A stretch of DNA of 6,891 bases from Bacteroidota bacterium (GTDB lineage Bacteria; Bacteroidota; Bacteroidia; Bacteroidales; CAJPTX01), in NCBI GenBank assembly GCA_002748015.1, contig PDRH01000123.1, forward strand, positions 1-6,891. Direction: 5' to 3'. Each line of letters starts with the position of its first letter. Position 1 is the stretch's first letter. This document shows, piece after piece, positions 6,324 through 6,891 of the stretch. The notes below the pieces were generated by a model that saw nothing but the letters and a program-made list of their open reading frames with translations, made no database searches and was not told where the DNA came from. Both the position numbers and the translations under genes were made by a program.

Positions 6324-6331
6324 TATCTTTG
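6324..6331 (+). promoter_or_regulatory. Bacteroidetes-type -7 promoter element
   Basis: TATCTTTG matches the TAnnTTTG -7 consensus of Bacteroidetes vegetative promoters exactly and lies 25 bases before the first ATG of the dehydrogenase. At the expected 19-base spacing the upstream element is TTAC (6301-6304), a poor match to TTTG. This -33 region falls inside the last 52-base repeat, so repeat changes could alter the promoter. Confidence 0.55.
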
Positions 6332-6356
6332 CGTCTGGTAGGTACGATCAATACAT

Positions 6357-6891
6357 ATGCATATGGGCGTAACGGGTATTGCAGATGAGCTGTTTCAGCG
6401 ACTCTACCCTGCTGGGGTGAAAAGCCCCAAGCGGCGTATTGAGCTACTCCGTAGGCTGCGGCGCACTGTAAACCGAAGGGAGGGGGATATATTGGAGGCT
6501 CTCTGGCTAGATCTCAGAAAGCCGCGGGGCGAGGCCTACATGTCGGAGCTGTTCCCCGCCCTCCAGGAGATAAAGCTTGCTATTAGGCGAACGGAGAGGT
6601 GGGCGAGGGTTCGGAAGGTGTCTAGCAGCATGCTCATCCCCTCGAGTAGTGCCTATGTGCAGCCCCAGCCACTGGGGCGGGTACTCATCTATGCCCCCTG
6701 GAATTATCCCTTTCTACTACTGCTGCAACCGCTCATAAACGCCCTTTCGGCGGGGAACTGCGCATTGCTTTCCCCTTCGCCCTCTGCCCCAGAGACTGCC
6801 AGGGTAGTCGGGGAAATTGTGGAGGAGGCTCTTGGCCCTGCAGTTGCCATGGTGCTTAAGCCAGGGGAGCTTGACCCTGCTGAGGTGCTGG
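6357..6891 (+). CDS. aldehyde dehydrogenase, class 3-like, N-terminal part (cut by window edge)
   Basis: The first 178 codons of an NAD(P)-dependent aldehyde dehydrogenase that oxidises aldehydes to carboxylic acids; the rest lies beyond the right edge. The order of features fits class 3 (ALDH3-like): N-terminal helical part with R..LLRRLRR, LDLRKPRGEAYMSEL, then PLGRVLIYAPWNYPF (conserved active-site Asn = N116), PLINALSAGN and the nucleotide-binding turn. At that turn the usual KPSE, whose Lys and Glu contact the cofactor ribose, is replaced by SPSP (139-142). The catalytic Cys is outside the window. The start is ATG 6357 or, in frame, 6363; an in-frame TAG at 6339-6341 excludes anything earlier. 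It is preceded by its own promoter and separated from thiC by a terminator, so it is an independent unit. Confidence 0.88.
   Translation, partial: MHMGVTGIADELFQRLYPAGVKSPKRRIELLRRLRRTVNRREGDILEALWLDLRKPRGEAYMSELFPALQEIKLAIRRTERWARVRKVSSSMLIPSSSAYVQPQPLGRVLIYAPWNYPFLLLLQPLINALSAGNCALLSPSPSAPETARVVGEIVEEALGPAVAMVLKPGELDPAEVL

Larger units (their letters stand above)
5973..6356. other. 384-base intergenic region between thiC and the aldehyde dehydrogenase gene
   Basis: It contains the thiC terminator, five 52-base tandem repeats and the promoter of the downstream gene. Reading frames that stay open here (6010-6372, 6030-6341) are products of the GC-rich repeat: its 52-base period shifts frame in every copy, and no protein family is recognisable. 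Confidence 0.7.

Noticed and set aside
6010..6372. Open frames across the tandem repeats
   Set aside because: The 52-base period shifts the frame in each copy, several frames stay open at once, and the product is low-complexity with no family resemblance.

Overview
The window looks like a chromosomal segment of a fairly GC-rich member of the Bacteroidetes, most likely Bacteroidales. Three things point there. The UvrA is the Bacteroidetes-type second paralog (ASYL...FDEPTTGLH in its C-terminal half). A TAnnTTTG-type -7 promoter element (TATCTTTG) sits just upstream of the last gene. Strong Shine-Dalgarno sites are mostly absent. A Porphyromonas-like genus is possible but cannot be proven from the window alone. 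All four genes whose 3' ends are visible stop with TAG.

Layout, left to right: (1) 44-2836 (+), a full-length UvrA-family excinuclease ATPase. (2) 2837-3944, an intergenic/accessory stretch holding one minus-strand gene (3067-3558) for a small membrane methyltransferase of the isoprenylcysteine carboxyl methyltransferase/PEMT type. This gene is bracketed by two copies of a structured repeat in opposite orientation (2878-3021 and 3629-3727; the 75-base cores match at 61 of 75 positions without gaps). (3) 3945-4151 (+) thiS and 4227-5972 (+) thiC, the sulfur carrier for the thiazole branch and the pyrimidine (HMP-P) synthase of thiamine biosynthesis. They are separated by 75 bases that include what looks like the 3' part of a TPP riboswitch. 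(4) An intrinsic terminator at 5998-6029. (5) Five near-identical 52-base tandem repeats at 6052-6311. (6) A Bacteroidetes-type promoter and the first 178 codons of an aldehyde dehydrogenase running off the right edge.

The most striking observation is in thiC. The frame is interrupted by a single TAG at 5754-5756, where the family normally has Gly in GHPGAQ. The frame then continues, intact and highly conserved, for another 71 codons, including the CX2CX4C motif that holds the radical-SAM [4Fe-4S] cluster. An ATG lies one codon after the TAG. This is either a fresh nonsense mutation or sequence error, readthrough, or a genuinely split ThiC whose cluster-bearing tail is made by reinitiation.

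thiS and thiC together suggest de novo thiamine synthesis. No thiE, thiG, thiH, thiF or thiD is in the window. UvrA, the methyltransferase and the aldehyde dehydrogenase have no evident functional link to the thiamine genes.
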